From contig NZ_QTUA01000001.1 of NCBI RefSeq assembly GCF_003386865.1, forward strand, positions 806,001 through 870,000: a stretch of 64,000 bases of DNA. Reading direction: 5' to 3'. The stretch is from Calidifontibacter indicus (GTDB taxonomy: Bacteria; Actinomycetota; Actinomycetes; Actinomycetales; Dermatophilaceae). The notes under the pieces are model-generated. The model saw only the letters and a list, made by a program, of their open reading frames with translations, ran no database searches and was not told the origin of the DNA. Position numbers and translations under genes: made by a program. Shown here one piece after another: positions 33,557-42,576 of the stretch; position 1 is the first letter of the stretch, and each line of letters starts with the position of its first letter.

Positions 33557-35815
33557 CTACTGAGTCTTCACCGCGGCCAGCAGCATGTTCGCCACGTCGA
33601 CCACCTCGACGTCGTCGCGGGCGCGACCGTCCGACTGCTCGGCGGTCAGGCCGTCGGTGAGCATCACGCGGCAGAACGGGCAGCCGATCGCGATGCGGTC
33701 GGCGCCGGTGGCGATGGCCTCCTGGGTGCGGTTGAGGTTGATCCGCGAACCCAGCTTCTCCTCCATCCACATCCGTGCACCGCCGGCGCCGCAGCAGAAC
33801 GACGTCATGCCGCTGCGCTCCATCTCGCGGTACTCCACCCCGGGCAGCGCACCGATCAGCTCGCGCGGCGGGGCGTAGACGTTGTTGTGGCGCCCCAGGT
33901 AGCACGGGTCGTGATAGGTGACCGAGCGGCCGGTCGACGCGGCGCCGACCGACGACGGGGTGTCGCCCGGGCGGGTCACCGGGGTCAGCTTCTTCTCGCG
34001 CACGAGGCGGTTGAGCAGCTGGGTGTGGTGCAGCACCTCGTAGTTGCCGCCGACCTGCGGGTACTCGTTCTTCAGGGTGTTGAAGCAGTGGGCGCAGGTG
34101 ACGATGATCTTGCTCGCACCGGCCTCGTTGAGGGTCTCGACGTTCTGCTGGGCGAGGGCCTGGAACAGCATCTCGTTGCCGGCCCGGCGGGCGGAGTCGC
34201 CGGTGCAGGTCTCGCCGTCACCGAGCACCGCGAAGTCGACGCCGGCGAGGTCGAGCAGTTCGGCCACCGCGCGGGTGGTCTTCTTGGCGCGGTCCTCGTA
34301 GGCGCCGGCGCAGCCGACCCAGAACAGGTAGTCGACCTCGGACAGCGACTCGACGTCCTGGCCGAAGACCTTCACCTCGAACGGGAGGTCCTTGGCCCAG
34401 TCGAGGCGGGCGCGGGCGGCCATGCCCCACGGGTTGCCCTTGTTCTCGAGGTTCTTGAACAGACCGCCCAGCTCGCTGGGGAAGGCCGACTCGATGAGCG
34501 TCTGGTAGCGGCGCATGTCGACGATGTGGTCGACGTGCTCGATGTCGACCGGGCACTGCTCGACGCACGCACCGCAGGTGGTGCAGCTCCACAGCACGTC
34601 CTGGTCGATGACGGCGTCGGGCCCGTGCGGGTTGTACGCGGTGAGGGGGTTGTCGATGTCGTAACCGGTGTCGCCGATGAGCGCGGCCTCGAAGACGTTC
34701 GGCGCCTGCTGGTAGACGGCGTCGTCGCCGGCCTTGGCGGAGGCGTCCAAGGCGGTGAGGAACGGCGCACGCGCAGCGGCGTTGTCGCGCAGTGTCATCA
34801 TCAGCAACTTCGGCGACAGGGGCTTCTCGGTGTTCCAGGCGGGGCACTGGCTCTGGCAGCGTCCGCACTCGGTGCAGGTGGAGAAGTCGAGCAGGCCCTT
34901 CCAGGTGAAGTCCTCGACCTTGCCGACACCGAAGGTGGTGTCCTCGTCCATCTCCTCCAGCGACTCCAGGGTGACCGGCTTGCCGTCGACCTTCATCGGC
35001 TGCAGCTCGCCGAGTGCGGTGCGGCCATCGGCGTTTCGCTTGAAGAAGATGTTGAAGAACGCCAGGAAGCGGTGCCAGGCGACACCCATCGTGATGTTGC
35101 GGCAGATGGTGATCAGCCAAACCATCGCGGTGACGATCTTGATCACCGAGATCACGACGATGAACTGCTTGATGCCCTCGCGGCCCATGTTCGTGAACCA
35201 CTCGCCGAACCACGCGGTCAGCGGGAAGTGCAGCAGGTCGGCGTGCTCGCCGTCACCGGTCTTGTCCAGCGCGTACTCCAGGCCGCGCAGCGTGACGACG
35301 CAGAAGATCTCGATCGCGATGACGAGCTCGACGAAGTAGGCCTGCCAGAAGGTCGACCCGAAGAAGCGCGACTTGCGGCCGTCCTTGCCGGCCGAACGCC
35401 CCGGGTGGTTCTTGCGGCGGTTCCAGATGAGCCACAGGATGCCGACGATGCCGGTCCAGCCGAGGATCTCGTTGACCCAGCCCCACAGGAAGAAGTGGCC
35501 GATGATCGGCAGCGCGAAGGTGGGGTCCCAGACCTGGAAGTACGACTGCAACACCGCCAGCGACAGCATGATGAACGAGATCATCGTGACCCAGTGCGCG
35601 ATCGCCACGATCGGCAGCCGCGACATGCGGGTGTGTCCGAAGATCTCGCGCAGCATCGTCACCAGGCGCGTGCCCTTGGCGTCGCCCCGCGATTTGTCCT
35701 CTCGGCCGAGCCGGAAGCCGGACGTGATCTGGGGGACGGCGCGGGCCGCCATGACAACGCCGACGAGCGTGATGCCGAGGGTGATGACGGCGGCGACGAT
35801 CTGCAGCGGAGACAT
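33557..35815 (-). CDS. EtfD-like membrane Fe-S oxidoreductase (electron transfer from ETF)
   Basis: The 752-residue protein begins with five to six transmembrane helices (about 1-250) that resemble a heme-b membrane anchor. A ferredoxin-type domain follows with two [4Fe-4S] motifs: C314TECGRCQSQC324P and C411TTCGACVEQC421P. The C-terminus has two CCG-type domains, recognised by TCAHCFNTLKNEYP and SFCCGAGGARMW. In M. tuberculosis the homologue Rv0338c (EtfD) carries electrons from the beta-oxidation flavoproteins to the quinone pool. A glycolate or heterodisulfide-type oxidoreductase is the alternative family reading. A perfect TTACTCGTGAGTAA palindrome stands 20 bases upstream, shared with the acyl-CoA dehydrogenase gene. 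Confidence 0.85.
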   Translation of the reverse strand: MSPLQIVAAVITLGITLVGVVMAARAVPQITSGFRLGREDKSRGDAKGTRLVTMLREIFGHTRMSRLPIVAIAHWVTMISFIMLSLAVLQSYFQVWDPTFALPIIGHFFLWGWVNEILGWTGIVGILWLIWNRRKNHPGRSAGKDGRKSRFFGSTFWQAYFVELVIAIEIFCVVTLRGLEYALDKTGDGEHADLLHFPLTAWFGEWFTNMGREGIKQFIVVISVIKIVTAMVWLITICRNITMGVAWHRFLAFFNIFFKRNADGRTALGELQPMKVDGKPVTLESLEEMDEDTTFGVGKVEDFTWKGLLDFSTCTECGRCQSQCPAWNTEKPLSPKLLMMTLRDNAAARAPFLTALDASAKAGDDAVYQQAPNVFEAALIGDTGYDIDNPLTAYNPHGPDAVIDQDVLWSCTTCGACVEQCPVDIEHVDHIVDMRRYQTLIESAFPSELGGLFKNLENKGNPWGMAARARLDWAKDLPFEVKVFGQDVESLSEVDYLFWVGCAGAYEDRAKKTTRAVAELLDLAGVDFAVLGDGETCTGDSARRAGNEMLFQALAQQNVETLNEAGASKIIVTCAHCFNTLKNEYPQVGGNYEVLHHTQLLNRLVREKKLTPVTRPGDTPSSVGAASTGRSVTYHDPCYLGRHNNVYAPPRELIGALPGVEYREMERSGMTSFCCGAGGARMWMEEKLGSRINLNRTQEAIATGADRIAIGCPFCRVMLTDGLTAEQSDGRARDDVEVVDVANMLLAAVKTQ

Positions 35816-35834
35816 GCAGTCATCCTAACGACGG

Positions 35835-35850
35835 GTTACTCGTGAGTAAC
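35835..35850 (-). promoter_or_regulatory. Palindromic operator before the EtfD-like gene
   Basis: GTTACTC-GT-GAGTAAC has seven-base arms without mismatch and begins 20 bases upstream of the ATG. It contains the same TTACT-N4-AGTA core as the sites before the acyl-CoA dehydrogenase at 16962-16996. The size and symmetry suit a TetR-family dimer. Regulation by fatty acyl-CoA is inference from the two target genes. Confidence 0.6.
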
Positions 35851-35980
35851 GAGGTGGACGTGTTTCTTGCTGTCACTAGTTCTACCCGTCCGGCGGTGCG
35901 ATGTGGCGAGGCACCCGTCTCATGGACCGTCCCGATCTGGAACGGCTGTCCCAGGACGTATAACCTGAGGTTGGAATATT

Positions 35981-36034
35981 CATAACGCTGCTGGCGTTAT
36001 GGCTCGAGACATGCCCGGAGCCCGCGGGGGCTCC
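35981..36034 (+). promoter_or_regulatory. Palindrome and stem-loop upstream of cysK
   Basis: CATAACGC-TGCTG-GCGTTATG (35981-36001) is an 8-bp perfect palindrome in an AT-richer stretch that includes TATAAC at 35959-35964, a plausible -10 box. The palindrome would lie just downstream of such a promoter, a repressor position. A second stem, GGAGCCC/GGGCTCC at 36017-36034, follows in the leader, 20 bases before the start codon. The regulator is unknown. Confidence 0.5.
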
Positions 36035-36053
36035 CCGAACGAAGGCGAGAAGC

Positions 36054-36983
36054 GTGCCCATCCTGAACGACGTCACCGAAGCCATCGGTAACACTCCGCT
36101 GGTCAAGATCAACCGCATCATCGACGAGCCGGAGGTGACGGTCGCCGCGAAGCTGGAGTACGGCAACCCGGGCGCCTCGGTGAAGGACCGCATCGGTGCC
36201 GCGATCATCGAGGCCGCCGAGAAGTCGGATGAGCTCAAGCCGGGCGGCACCATCGTCGAGGCCACCTCGGGCAACACCGGCATCGCGCTGGCGATGGTCG
36301 GTGCCGCGAAGGGCTACAAGGTCGTGCTCGCCATGCCCGAGACCATGTCGGCCGAGCGCAAGGCGCTGCTCAAGGCCTTCGGCGCCGAGCTGGTGCTGAC
36401 GCCGGGCGCAGAGGGCATGAAGGGTGCGGTCAACCGCGCCAACGAGATCGCCGAAGAGCGCGGCGGCGTGCTCGCCCGGCAGTTCGCCAACGAGGCCAAC
36501 CCGGCCGTGCACCGTCGGACGACCGCCGAGGAGATCTGGCGCGACACCGACGGCAAGGTCGACATCCTCGTGTCTGGCATCGGCACCGGCGGCACCATCA
36601 CCGGTGTCGGCCAGGTGCTCAAGGAGCGCAAGCCCGATGTGCAGATCATCGCCGTCGAGCCGGAGGAGTCGCCGATCCTGAACGGCGGCAACCCGGGCCC
36701 GCACAAGATCCAGGGCCTCGGCGCCAACTTCGTGCCCGAGATCCTCGACCGCGAGGTCTACGACGAGGTCATCGACATCAACGCCGCCACCTCGGTGGAG
36801 TGGGCTCGCAAGGCCGCCACCCAGGAAGGCCTGCTCGTCGGCATCTCCTCCGGTGCGGCGCTCGCCGCGGCCGCGCAGGTCGCCGCCCGCCCGGAGAACA
36901 AGGGCAAGACCATCGTCGTTGTCATCCCGAGCTTCGGCGAGCGTTACCTGTCCACGATCCTCTTCGAGGGCATCCTCGACTGA
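36054..36983 (+). CDS. cysK: Cysteine synthase A (O-acetylserine sulfhydrylase)
   Basis: The 309-residue PLP enzyme starts with GTG at 36054. The PLP lysine is K44 in [15 protein letters not shown]. The substrate loop [19 protein letters not shown], the phosphate-binding [11 protein letters not shown] and the C-terminal [12 protein letters not shown] are all present. It makes cysteine from O-acetylserine and sulfide. The next gene, cysE, makes its substrate, and the two proteins normally bind each other in the cysteine synthase complex through the CysE C-terminus, which here ends in Ile as required. Confidence 0.96.
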   Translation: MPILNDVTEAIGNTPLVKINRIIDEPEVTVAAKLEYGNPGASVKDRIGAAIIEAAEKSDELKPGGTIVEATSGNTGIALAMVGAAKGYKVVLAMPETMSAERKALLKAFGAELVLTPGAEGMKGAVNRANEIAEERGGVLARQFANEANPAVHRRTTAEEIWRDTDGKVDILVSGIGTGGTITGVGQVLKERKPDVQIIAVEPEESPILNGGNPGPHKIQGLGANFVPEILDREVYDEVIDINAATSVEWARKAATQEGLLVGISSGAALAAAAQVAARPENKGKTIVVVIPSFGERYLSTILFEGILD

Positions 36984-37088
36984 TGACCTCGGCTGTGGCG
37001 CACGCGATCTCGGAATCGGCGGTGCGCCACGGCCGTTGTCGTCCCCGGTGGTGAACGCCACCGGCCGCAACTGCAAGGAGATGAAGCG

Positions 37089-37709
37089 ATGGCGGTGTTG
37101 ACCGGACCAGCCGGTGGCCGGCGCGAACGCGGGTCCGCCTTTCGGCGCGCGGTGCGGGAGGTGCGTGCCGACGTCGACGCGGCGATCGAGCGCGACCCGG
37201 CGGTCGACTCGCGGCTGGAGATGGTGCTCGCCTCGCCGGGCCTGCACGCCATCTGGACCCACCGCGTCTCCCACTCGATGTGGCAACGCGGCGGACGGTG
37301 GAAGCTGCCGGCGCGCTTGCTGTCGCAGGCTTCCCGTGCGATCACCGGCGTCGAGATCCACCCCGGCGCCCAGATCGGCAAGCGCTTCTTCATCGACCAC
37401 GGCATGGGCGTCGTGATCGGCGAGACCTCCGAGATCGGCGACGACGTGATGCTCTACAACGGCGTCAACCTCGGCGGCCGCACGCTGGCCAAGGTGAAAC
37501 GCCACCCGACCCTCGGCGACGGGGTGACCGTCGGTGCGGGCGCCCGCATTCTCGGCCCGGTCACCGTCGGTGCCGGCTCCGCGGTCGGCGCCAATGCTGT
37601 TGTCGTCAAGGACGTTCCGGCCGACTCGACCGCGGTGGGCGTGCCCGCCGTGGTGCGTCCGAACGCTCCGGCGCTCGACCCGTACGCCGACCCCGCGCTG
37701 TACATCTGA
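37089..37709 (+). CDS. cysE: Serine O-acetyltransferase
   Basis: The 206-residue protein is of the short bacterial/EpsC type. The N-terminal helices contain [21 protein letters not shown]. The left-handed beta-helix has the catalytic [26 protein letters not shown] with conserved His, followed by hexapeptide repeats [27 protein letters not shown]. The protein ends in ALYI, whose terminal Ile inserts into the CysK active site. AAGGAG at 37075-37080 precedes the ATG by 8 bases. It lies 105 bases after cysK and ends before a strong bidirectional terminator. Confidence 0.96.
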   Translation: MAVLTGPAGGRRERGSAFRRAVREVRADVDAAIERDPAVDSRLEMVLASPGLHAIWTHRVSHSMWQRGGRWKLPARLLSQASRAITGVEIHPGAQIGKRFFIDHGMGVVIGETSEIGDDVMLYNGVNLGGRTLAKVKRHPTLGDGVTVGAGARILGPVTVGAGSAVGANAVVVKDVPADSTAVGVPAVVRPNAPALDPYADPALYI

Positions 37710-37740
37710 CGCGTCTGCACATACGACGCGCTGCCCATAC

Positions 37741-37780
37741 GACGAAGGCCCGCTCCATGAACGTGGAGCGGGCCTTCGTC
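37741..37780. terminator. Bidirectional terminator between cysE and the HU gene
   Basis: Bases 37741-37757 pair perfectly with 37764-37780, a 17-bp stem with a 6-base loop. It separates the convergent cysE and HU genes and can serve both strands. Confidence 0.85.
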
Positions 37781-37794
37781 GTACGCGGGAAGGG

Positions 37795-38070
37795 TCAGCC
37801 CTTCGCGGCGGCCTTCAGCTTCGAGCCGGCGGTGACCTTGGCAGCCTTCGACGCGGCGATCTGGATCTCCTCGCCGGTCTGCGGGTTGCGGCCGGTGCGG
37901 GCGGCGCGGTCGACAACCTCGATGGTGAGCAGGCCCGGCAGCTGGATCTTCTCGCCGCGGCCGACGGCCTCGAGGATGACGTCGTTGAGGCCACCGATGA
38001 CGGCGTTGGCGTCCTTCACGCTCACGCCGGTCTTCTGGGCGATCGTGCTGGCGAGGTCAGTCTTGTTCAT
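37795..38070 (-). CDS. hup: HU-family nucleoid DNA-binding protein
   Basis: The 91-residue protein matches HU in length and sequence: MNKTDLASTIAQKTGVSVKDANAVI at the dimer-forming helices and GRNPQTGEEIQIAASKAAKV with the arm that intercalates into DNA through its proline. It lacks the long Lys/Ala-rich tail of mycobacterial HupB. It bends and compacts DNA in the nucleoid. The gene is alone on the minus strand; the 216-base spacer upstream (38071-38286) is locally AT-richer and should contain its promoter, but no operator is evident. Confidence 0.95.
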   Translation of the reverse strand: MNKTDLASTIAQKTGVSVKDANAVIGGLNDVILEAVGRGEKIQLPGLLTIEVVDRAARTGRNPQTGEEIQIAASKAAKVTAGSKLKAAAKG

Positions 38071-38286
38071 CGATATTCCTGTCTGTGTGAATCACGACGT
38101 GGCTCGGTGCCCCGTCGAAGTTCCGGCGCTGCCCGGTCACCCGTGCAGCCGGTGGCAAGTCCATCACATTTCCGCGGAAAACCGCGGATTTGTGCGGGTG
38201 TGCCCTCGCATCCACCGTAGGGGATCGGCAGGTGTGGTCAACCCGACGCGCTGGCACCGGAGGTCAAGTGTTTGTCAGGGGAGAGG

Positions 38287-38724
38287 TCAGTTGGCGTCGA
38301 AGCCGGGGTCGGTGGCCGACTCCGCGGAGTGCTTCGCGTCGACGTCGCCGACGTACTCCGGCGTGGCGGACGGTTGCTTCGTCGACCCGCTGTCGGTGTC
38401 GGCGTCGGGAGCGGTCGCGTCATCGGCGATCTCGCCCGAGACCGTCGGCCCCGACTTGGCGCTCTTCGCGGCTGAATACCCAGCAGCGACAGCGCTTTTC
38501 GCCGCCGTGCCGGCGCCCTTGATCGCGGCCTGGCCGGCCGCGGCGGCGACCTCGGGGCCACGCTCCTTGATCACCTGTGTCGCCTCGTCCACCTTTTCCT
38601 GGACGGCGGGGTGTGCCCAGGCCTTGCCGGCCTGCAGCTTGATCTGTTCGTACCGCTGTTCGCCGGCCCGTGCGCCGAGCACATACCCGGCCGCGAACCC
38701 GGCGAGGAAGGAAATCTTGCCCAT
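38287..38724 (-). CDS. Small membrane-anchored protein, YtxH-like
   Basis: The ATG at 38724 follows GAAAGGAGCCCC and gives 145 residues. The N-terminus GKISFLAGFAAGYVLGARAGEQRYEQI is a hydrophobic glycine-rich helix followed by a basic/acidic coiled segment, as in YtxH and similar proteins of actinobacteria. An Ala-rich helical middle and an acidic, disordered C-terminus (ADDATAPDADTDSGSTKQPS) follow. The function is unknown; such proteins are often stress-induced. No enzymatic motif is seen. It stands alone between HU and the tRNA-Ser region. Confidence 0.7.
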   Translation of the reverse strand: MGKISFLAGFAAGYVLGARAGEQRYEQIKLQAGKAWAHPAVQEKVDEATQVIKERGPEVAAAAGQAAIKGAGTAAKSAVAAGYSAAKSAKSGPTVSGEIADDATAPDADTDSGSTKQPSATPEYVGDVDAKHSAESATDPGFDAN

Positions 38725-38839
38725 CGGGGCTCCTTTCGTGTCTGTCCTCGACCCTACTTGCGCGGGTGCGCGGTGTGCTGGCTGCGGGGGTCGCGCATCC
38801 GTCGGGACTGGGAACGAACACCACTCGGGAGGACAACTC

Positions 38840-38971
38840 ATGAACGAGAGCAAGCGGATCGACGCGTCGACCGATCAGGCATGGCAGGACGAGTTCGTGC
38901 TGGCCGTGCGGCTGAGCATGCGCGTCGACGGGCGGCTCATCGACCCCGTCGACGGCACCCCGATGCGCTGA
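38840..38971 (+). CDS. Possible 43-residue protein
   Basis: The ATG at 38840 follows GGGAGGA with good spacing and opens a frame of 43 codons with typical coding composition: an acidic, polar N-terminus with DQAWQDEFVLAVRLSMRVDGRLIDPVDGTP. No similarity is recognised by eye. It is divergent from the YtxH-like gene and 70 bases before tRNA-Ser. The strong ribosome site is the main support. Confidence 0.45.
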   Translation: MNESKRIDASTDQAWQDEFVLAVRLSMRVDGRLIDPVDGTPMR

Positions 38972-39041
38972 CCGGCGCGCCCGGTCTGCGGCGAGCGCTT
39001 AGGATGGGCCCGCTCCGGGCTCGACCCAGTCGCCCGGCGCT

Positions 39042-39128
39042 GGAGGGCTCGCATAGTGGCCTAGTGCGGCGGTCTTGAAAACCGCTATGGCGGCAACGTC
39101 ATCGTGGGTTCGAATCCCACGCCCTCCG
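39042..39128 (+). tRNA. tRNA-Ser (anticodon TGA)
   Basis: The acceptor stem is GGAGGGC (39042-39048) with GCCCTCC (39121-39127) and discriminator G. The anticodon arm is GCGGTCTTGAAAACCGC with anticodon TGA. A long class II variable arm (TATGGCGGCAACGTCATC region) and the T arm GTGGG-TTCGAAT-CCCAC follow. The length of 87 bases and the long arm fit tRNA-Ser. CCA is not encoded. Confidence 0.95.
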
Positions 39129-39157
39129 CCCACTGCTGTTCCAGCCGAAGGAGCATC

Positions 39158-40003
39158 ATGACCAGCGTCCCCGAACACGTCGGTGTCTACGGCGGCGGAC
39201 GGATGGGCGCCGGTATCGCTCACGCCTTTCTCGCGTGCGGTGCCACCGTGACCGTCGTGGAGGCCGACCAGGCGGCGGCCGACGCCGCCCGTGAGCGGGT
39301 GCATGGCACGCTCGCCAAGGCCGACCAGATCGGCAAGCTCGGGGCCGACCTCGCCGAGGTGCAGGCGCGCCTGGCTGTCGCGTCCGACGCATCGGCGTTC
39401 GCCGGGAGTGACCTGGTGGTCGAGGCGGTGCCCGAGATCCCCGACCTGAAGAAGAAGCTGCTGGCATCGGTGGCCCAGGTCGCGCCGGGCGCCGTGATCG
39501 CCACCAACACCTCGAGCCTGTCGGTCGACGACCTCGCGTCGTCCGTCGACGACCCGACCCGGTTCATCGGACTGCATTTCTTCAACCCGGTGCCGGCCTC
39601 TGAGCTCGTCGAGATCGTCGTCGGAGCACAGACCGCCGCCGACCTGGTGACGAAGGCCCAGGGATGGGTCGACGGCCTCGGCAAGACCGGCATCGTGGTG
39701 AAGGACTCGCCGGGCTTCGCGTCGTCGCGGCTCGGCGTCGCGATCGCACTCGAGGCGATGCGGATGGTGGAGGAGGGCGTCGCGTCGGCCGCGGACATCG
39801 ACATCGCGATGCAGCTCGGTTACAAGCACCCGATGGGTCCGCTCAAGACCACCGACCTTGTGGGTCTCGACGTGCGCCTCGCCATCGCGGAGTACCTCGC
39901 TTCCACCCTCGGCTCGCGGTTCGAGCCGCCGCAGGTGCTGCGCGACAAGGTCGAGCGCGGCGAGCTCGGTCGCAAGACCGGCCAGGGGTTCTACACCTGG
40001 TAA
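39158..40003 (+). CDS. 3-hydroxybutyryl-CoA / 3-hydroxyacyl-CoA dehydrogenase
   Basis: The 281-residue protein is preceded by AAGGAG. The NAD-binding loop is [16 protein letters not shown] with acidic E36 in VVEADQ selecting NAD(H). The catalytic His lies in [19 protein letters not shown]. The C-terminal domain contains [31 protein letters not shown] and [23 protein letters not shown], then KTGQGFYTW. It oxidises 3-hydroxyacyl-CoA or forms 3-hydroxybutyryl-CoA. The stand-alone length without an enoyl-CoA hydratase domain fits 3-hydroxybutyryl-CoA dehydrogenase (PaaH/Hbd type). It starts 30 bases after tRNA-Ser. Confidence 0.93.
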   Translation: MTSVPEHVGVYGGGRMGAGIAHAFLACGATVTVVEADQAAADAARERVHGTLAKADQIGKLGADLAEVQARLAVASDASAFAGSDLVVEAVPEIPDLKKKLLASVAQVAPGAVIATNTSSLSVDDLASSVDDPTRFIGLHFFNPVPASELVEIVVGAQTAADLVTKAQGWVDGLGKTGIVVKDSPGFASSRLGVAIALEAMRMVEEGVASAADIDIAMQLGYKHPMGPLKTTDLVGLDVRLAIAEYLASTLGSRFEPPQVLRDKVERGELGRKTGQGFYTW

Positions 40004-40179
40004 ATCTGCCTCGAAGCACAGGCAGCGGCGCGATCATGACCGGGTTTTCGAGTGGGCCAGCCGGGCAGCGGCAACGGTGTTTCGGTGAGATCCGCGCAGT
40101 TGCCGACCGCTGCCGACAAACTGCGGACGGGGCCACGGCAGGCCACGGACCAAGCTGCGGCCGGGTCTATGGTCAACAC

Positions 40180-41172
40180 GTGACCGACAGCAACGAGCGC
40201 GCCGAGGAAGCATCCGGCGGCGACGAGAGTCTGCTCACCGTCATCATCGCGTTCAGCGCCAACCTGCTGATCGCGATCGCGAAGACGGTCGTCGCGTTCA
40301 TCACCGCGTCGGCGTCGATGGTGGCCGAAGCCGCGCACTCCTGGGCCGACACCGGCAACGAGATCTTCCTGCTCATCGGCACCCGGCGGGCGGCCCGCGA
40401 ACCCGACGCCGAGCACCCGCTGGGCTACGGCCGGCAGGGTTACATCTGGTCGATGTTCGCCGCGTTCGGGCTCTTCAGCGTCGGTTCGGCACTGTCGATC
40501 TGGCACGGAGTCTCCTCGCTCGGCGCGAGCGAGCAGGAGCAACCCGACTACCTGTGGGCCTACCTGGTGCTCATCGTGTCGTTCGTGCTCGAGGGCATCT
40601 CGTTCGTTCAGGCCTACCGGCAGACCCACGACAACGCGAGCAAACGGCGGATGCGTCCGCTGCGCTACATCCAGTTGACCTCCAACCCGATCCTGCGCGC
40701 GGTCTTCGCCGAAGACCTCTCGGCGCTCATCGGCGTGCTGCTGGCCGGCACCGGCATCGCGCTGCACCAACTCACCGGCAACCCGGTGTGGGACGCGATC
40801 GGCTCGATCCTCGTCGGTGTGCTGCTTGGCTGCGTCGCGGTGTTCCTCATCAGTCGCAACACCGACTTCCTCACCGGCGAGGCGGTCAGCCCCGGCATCC
40901 GCGACGCCGCGCTCGGTGAACTCATCGCCCACCCTGAGATCGAACGGATCAGCTACCTGCGGATGGAATGGCTGGGCGCCGGACGCATGTATCTCGTCGC
41001 CGCCGTCGACCTGGTCGGCGACACGGTCGAGTCCGACCTCGCCGGCCGACTCGCCCGGCTGTCGGACGAACTGGAGCAGCGGCCCGAGATCGTGCGCGCG
41101 GTGCTCACCCTCACCCGGCCGGGTGACCCGACCGACCTGCGTCCGGGCGCCGTTTCGTCGCGCGAGGTGTGA
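40180..41172 (+). CDS. Cation diffusion facilitator family transporter
   Basis: The 330-residue protein starts with GTG at 40180. About five to six helices are visible. The metal-site region in helix II is [21 protein letters not shown], with the H-x-x-x-D pattern, and helix V has [21 protein letters not shown]-terminal cytoplasmic domain ([22 protein letters not shown]) follows. CDF proteins export zinc, cobalt, iron or manganese in exchange for protons. The helix V site reads ED instead of HxxxD, a subgroup seen in large actinobacterial CDF proteins whose metal is unsettled. Confidence 0.88.
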   Translation: MTDSNERAEEASGGDESLLTVIIAFSANLLIAIAKTVVAFITASASMVAEAAHSWADTGNEIFLLIGTRRAAREPDAEHPLGYGRQGYIWSMFAAFGLFSVGSALSIWHGVSSLGASEQEQPDYLWAYLVLIVSFVLEGISFVQAYRQTHDNASKRRMRPLRYIQLTSNPILRAVFAEDLSALIGVLLAGTGIALHQLTGNPVWDAIGSILVGVLLGCVAVFLISRNTDFLTGEAVSPGIRDAALGELIAHPEIERISYLRMEWLGAGRMYLVAAVDLVGDTVESDLAGRLARLSDELEQRPEIVRAVLTLTRPGDPTDLRPGAVSSREV

Positions 41173-41221
41173 CGCCCGAATTCGGTTGCCGCACAACGCG
41201 GGCTCTGCGAGCGTGAGTTGC

Positions 41222-42505
41222 ATGACCGAAAACACCGGGATCACCGAGAAGATCACCGTGCGCCAGGTCGGCGCCGACGAGGCCGAGACCCTCCTGGCCG
41301 CCGACGAACTGATCTGGGCGGCAAGCGGATCCGAGCCCCTGGACGTGCGCCTGCAGGGTGTGCCCATCCGGGCCGGTTTCGTCGCCGAACGCGACGGCGA
41401 GATCGCCGGAATCTGCGGTTCGTGGGACCTCGACATCGCGGTGCCCGACGGCGGTTCGGGGGCGCGTTTGGTGCCCACCGAAGGACTCACCTGGGTGGGC
41501 GTGCACCCCGATCACCGGCGCCGCGGGGTGCTCACCGCGATGGTGCGTCACCACCTCGAATGGACTGCGGGACAAGGACGTTCGCTGGCCGCGTTGAAGG
41601 CGTCGGAGGCCGGCATATACGGGCGGTTCGGCTACGGGGTCGCCAGCACGGTGATCAGGGCGAGCTTCGGGCGGGGCACCCGTTTCGAGGCACCCGCTGC
41701 CGTCGGCGAACTCGCCGACGCGACGCGCACCACCTTCGAGACGGCCACGCCCGAGCAGACCGCTCGGCTGCGTGCGCTGGTGCAACGCTGCGCCACGGCC
41801 GGCCCGTCGGGTTCGGTGGTGCGCAGTGAGGACGACATCCGCCGGCACCTGACCGACGTGCCGGAGTATCGGGTCGGGCTCGAACCGCGGCGGGTGCTGT
41901 GGGCGACCCGCGACGGCGACGACGTCGGCTTCGCGGTGCTGCGCCGCACCCCGAAGTGGACCGACGGCTCACCGCACGGCGAGGTCGAGGTGTTCCACTT
42001 CGGCTCGACGGACGCCGGTGCACGGCTCGCGCTCGCGCGGCGCCTCGTCGACTTCGACCTGATGGGCTCGACGATCAACTGGGTGCCGCTCGACGACCCG
42101 TTGGTGTTGTGGTCGGCGTCGCCGCGGACGGTGACCGGCGGTCTCACCGATTCGCTCTGGATCCGCCTCGTCGACCTGCCCGCCGCCGTCGCGGACCGCG
42201 GTCACGCCGTGGACTGCGACCTGCGGGTGGAGGTGCGCGACGACGTCCTCGGTGCCAACCAAGGGGTGTGGCACTGGCAGTCCGTCGACGGTGCCGGGCG
42301 CCTCGAGCGGGTCGACGGTCAACCGGCCGAGCCCGCCGACCTCAGCCTGTCGATCAACGACCTCGGCGCCGTGTGGCTCGGCGGCCAGACCCTGGGCGCG
42401 CGGGCCGCGGCCGGGTTCGTGACCGAACACCGTCCGGGCGCGGTGGCGGCGCTCGACGCGGCGCTGCGGACGGCGGTGGGGCCGACCGCGGCCGCGGACT
42501 TCTGA
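41222..42505 (+). CDS. Eis-like GNAT N-acetyltransferase
   Basis: The 427-residue protein equals mycobacterial Eis in length and layout. The first GNAT domain has the acetyl-CoA loop LTWVGVHPDHRRRGVLTAMVRHHLEW. SEAGIYGRFGYGVAS contains the conserved Tyr/Phe region. A second GNAT-like domain and a C-terminal SCP2-like domain (LSINDLGAVWLGG) follow, ending in the C-terminal Phe whose carboxylate is catalytic in Eis. Eis proteins acetylate amines, including aminoglycosides, at several positions. The natural substrate is unknown. Confidence 0.9.
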   Translation: MTENTGITEKITVRQVGADEAETLLAADELIWAASGSEPLDVRLQGVPIRAGFVAERDGEIAGICGSWDLDIAVPDGGSGARLVPTEGLTWVGVHPDHRRRGVLTAMVRHHLEWTAGQGRSLAALKASEAGIYGRFGYGVASTVIRASFGRGTRFEAPAAVGELADATRTTFETATPEQTARLRALVQRCATAGPSGSVVRSEDDIRRHLTDVPEYRVGLEPRRVLWATRDGDDVGFAVLRRTPKWTDGSPHGEVEVFHFGSTDAGARLALARRLVDFDLMGSTINWVPLDDPLVLWSASPRTVTGGLTDSLWIRLVDLPAAVADRGHAVDCDLRVEVRDDVLGANQGVWHWQSVDGAGRLERVDGQPAEPADLSLSINDLGAVWLGGQTLGARAAAGFVTEHRPGAVAALDAALRTAVGPTAAADF

Positions 42506-42522
42506 GCACCCCCGACCAAGCG

Positions 42523-42552
42523 GACAGCCCCTGGCAGATGCCGGGGGCTGTC
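42523..42552. terminator. Bidirectional terminator between the Eis-like and PRC-barrel genes
   Basis: GACAGCCCC and GGGGCTGTC form the stem, extended inward by a wobble and GGCA/TGCC. The hairpin lies between two convergent genes. Confidence 0.7.
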
Positions 42553-42576
42553 TGGCTGGGCGGGTGGTGCCTGGAC

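Noticed and set aside
35821-36053. S-box or T-box riboswitch before cysK
   Set aside because: No specifier loop, no conserved T-box sequence and no SAM-I core; only a palindrome and a small stem are visible.
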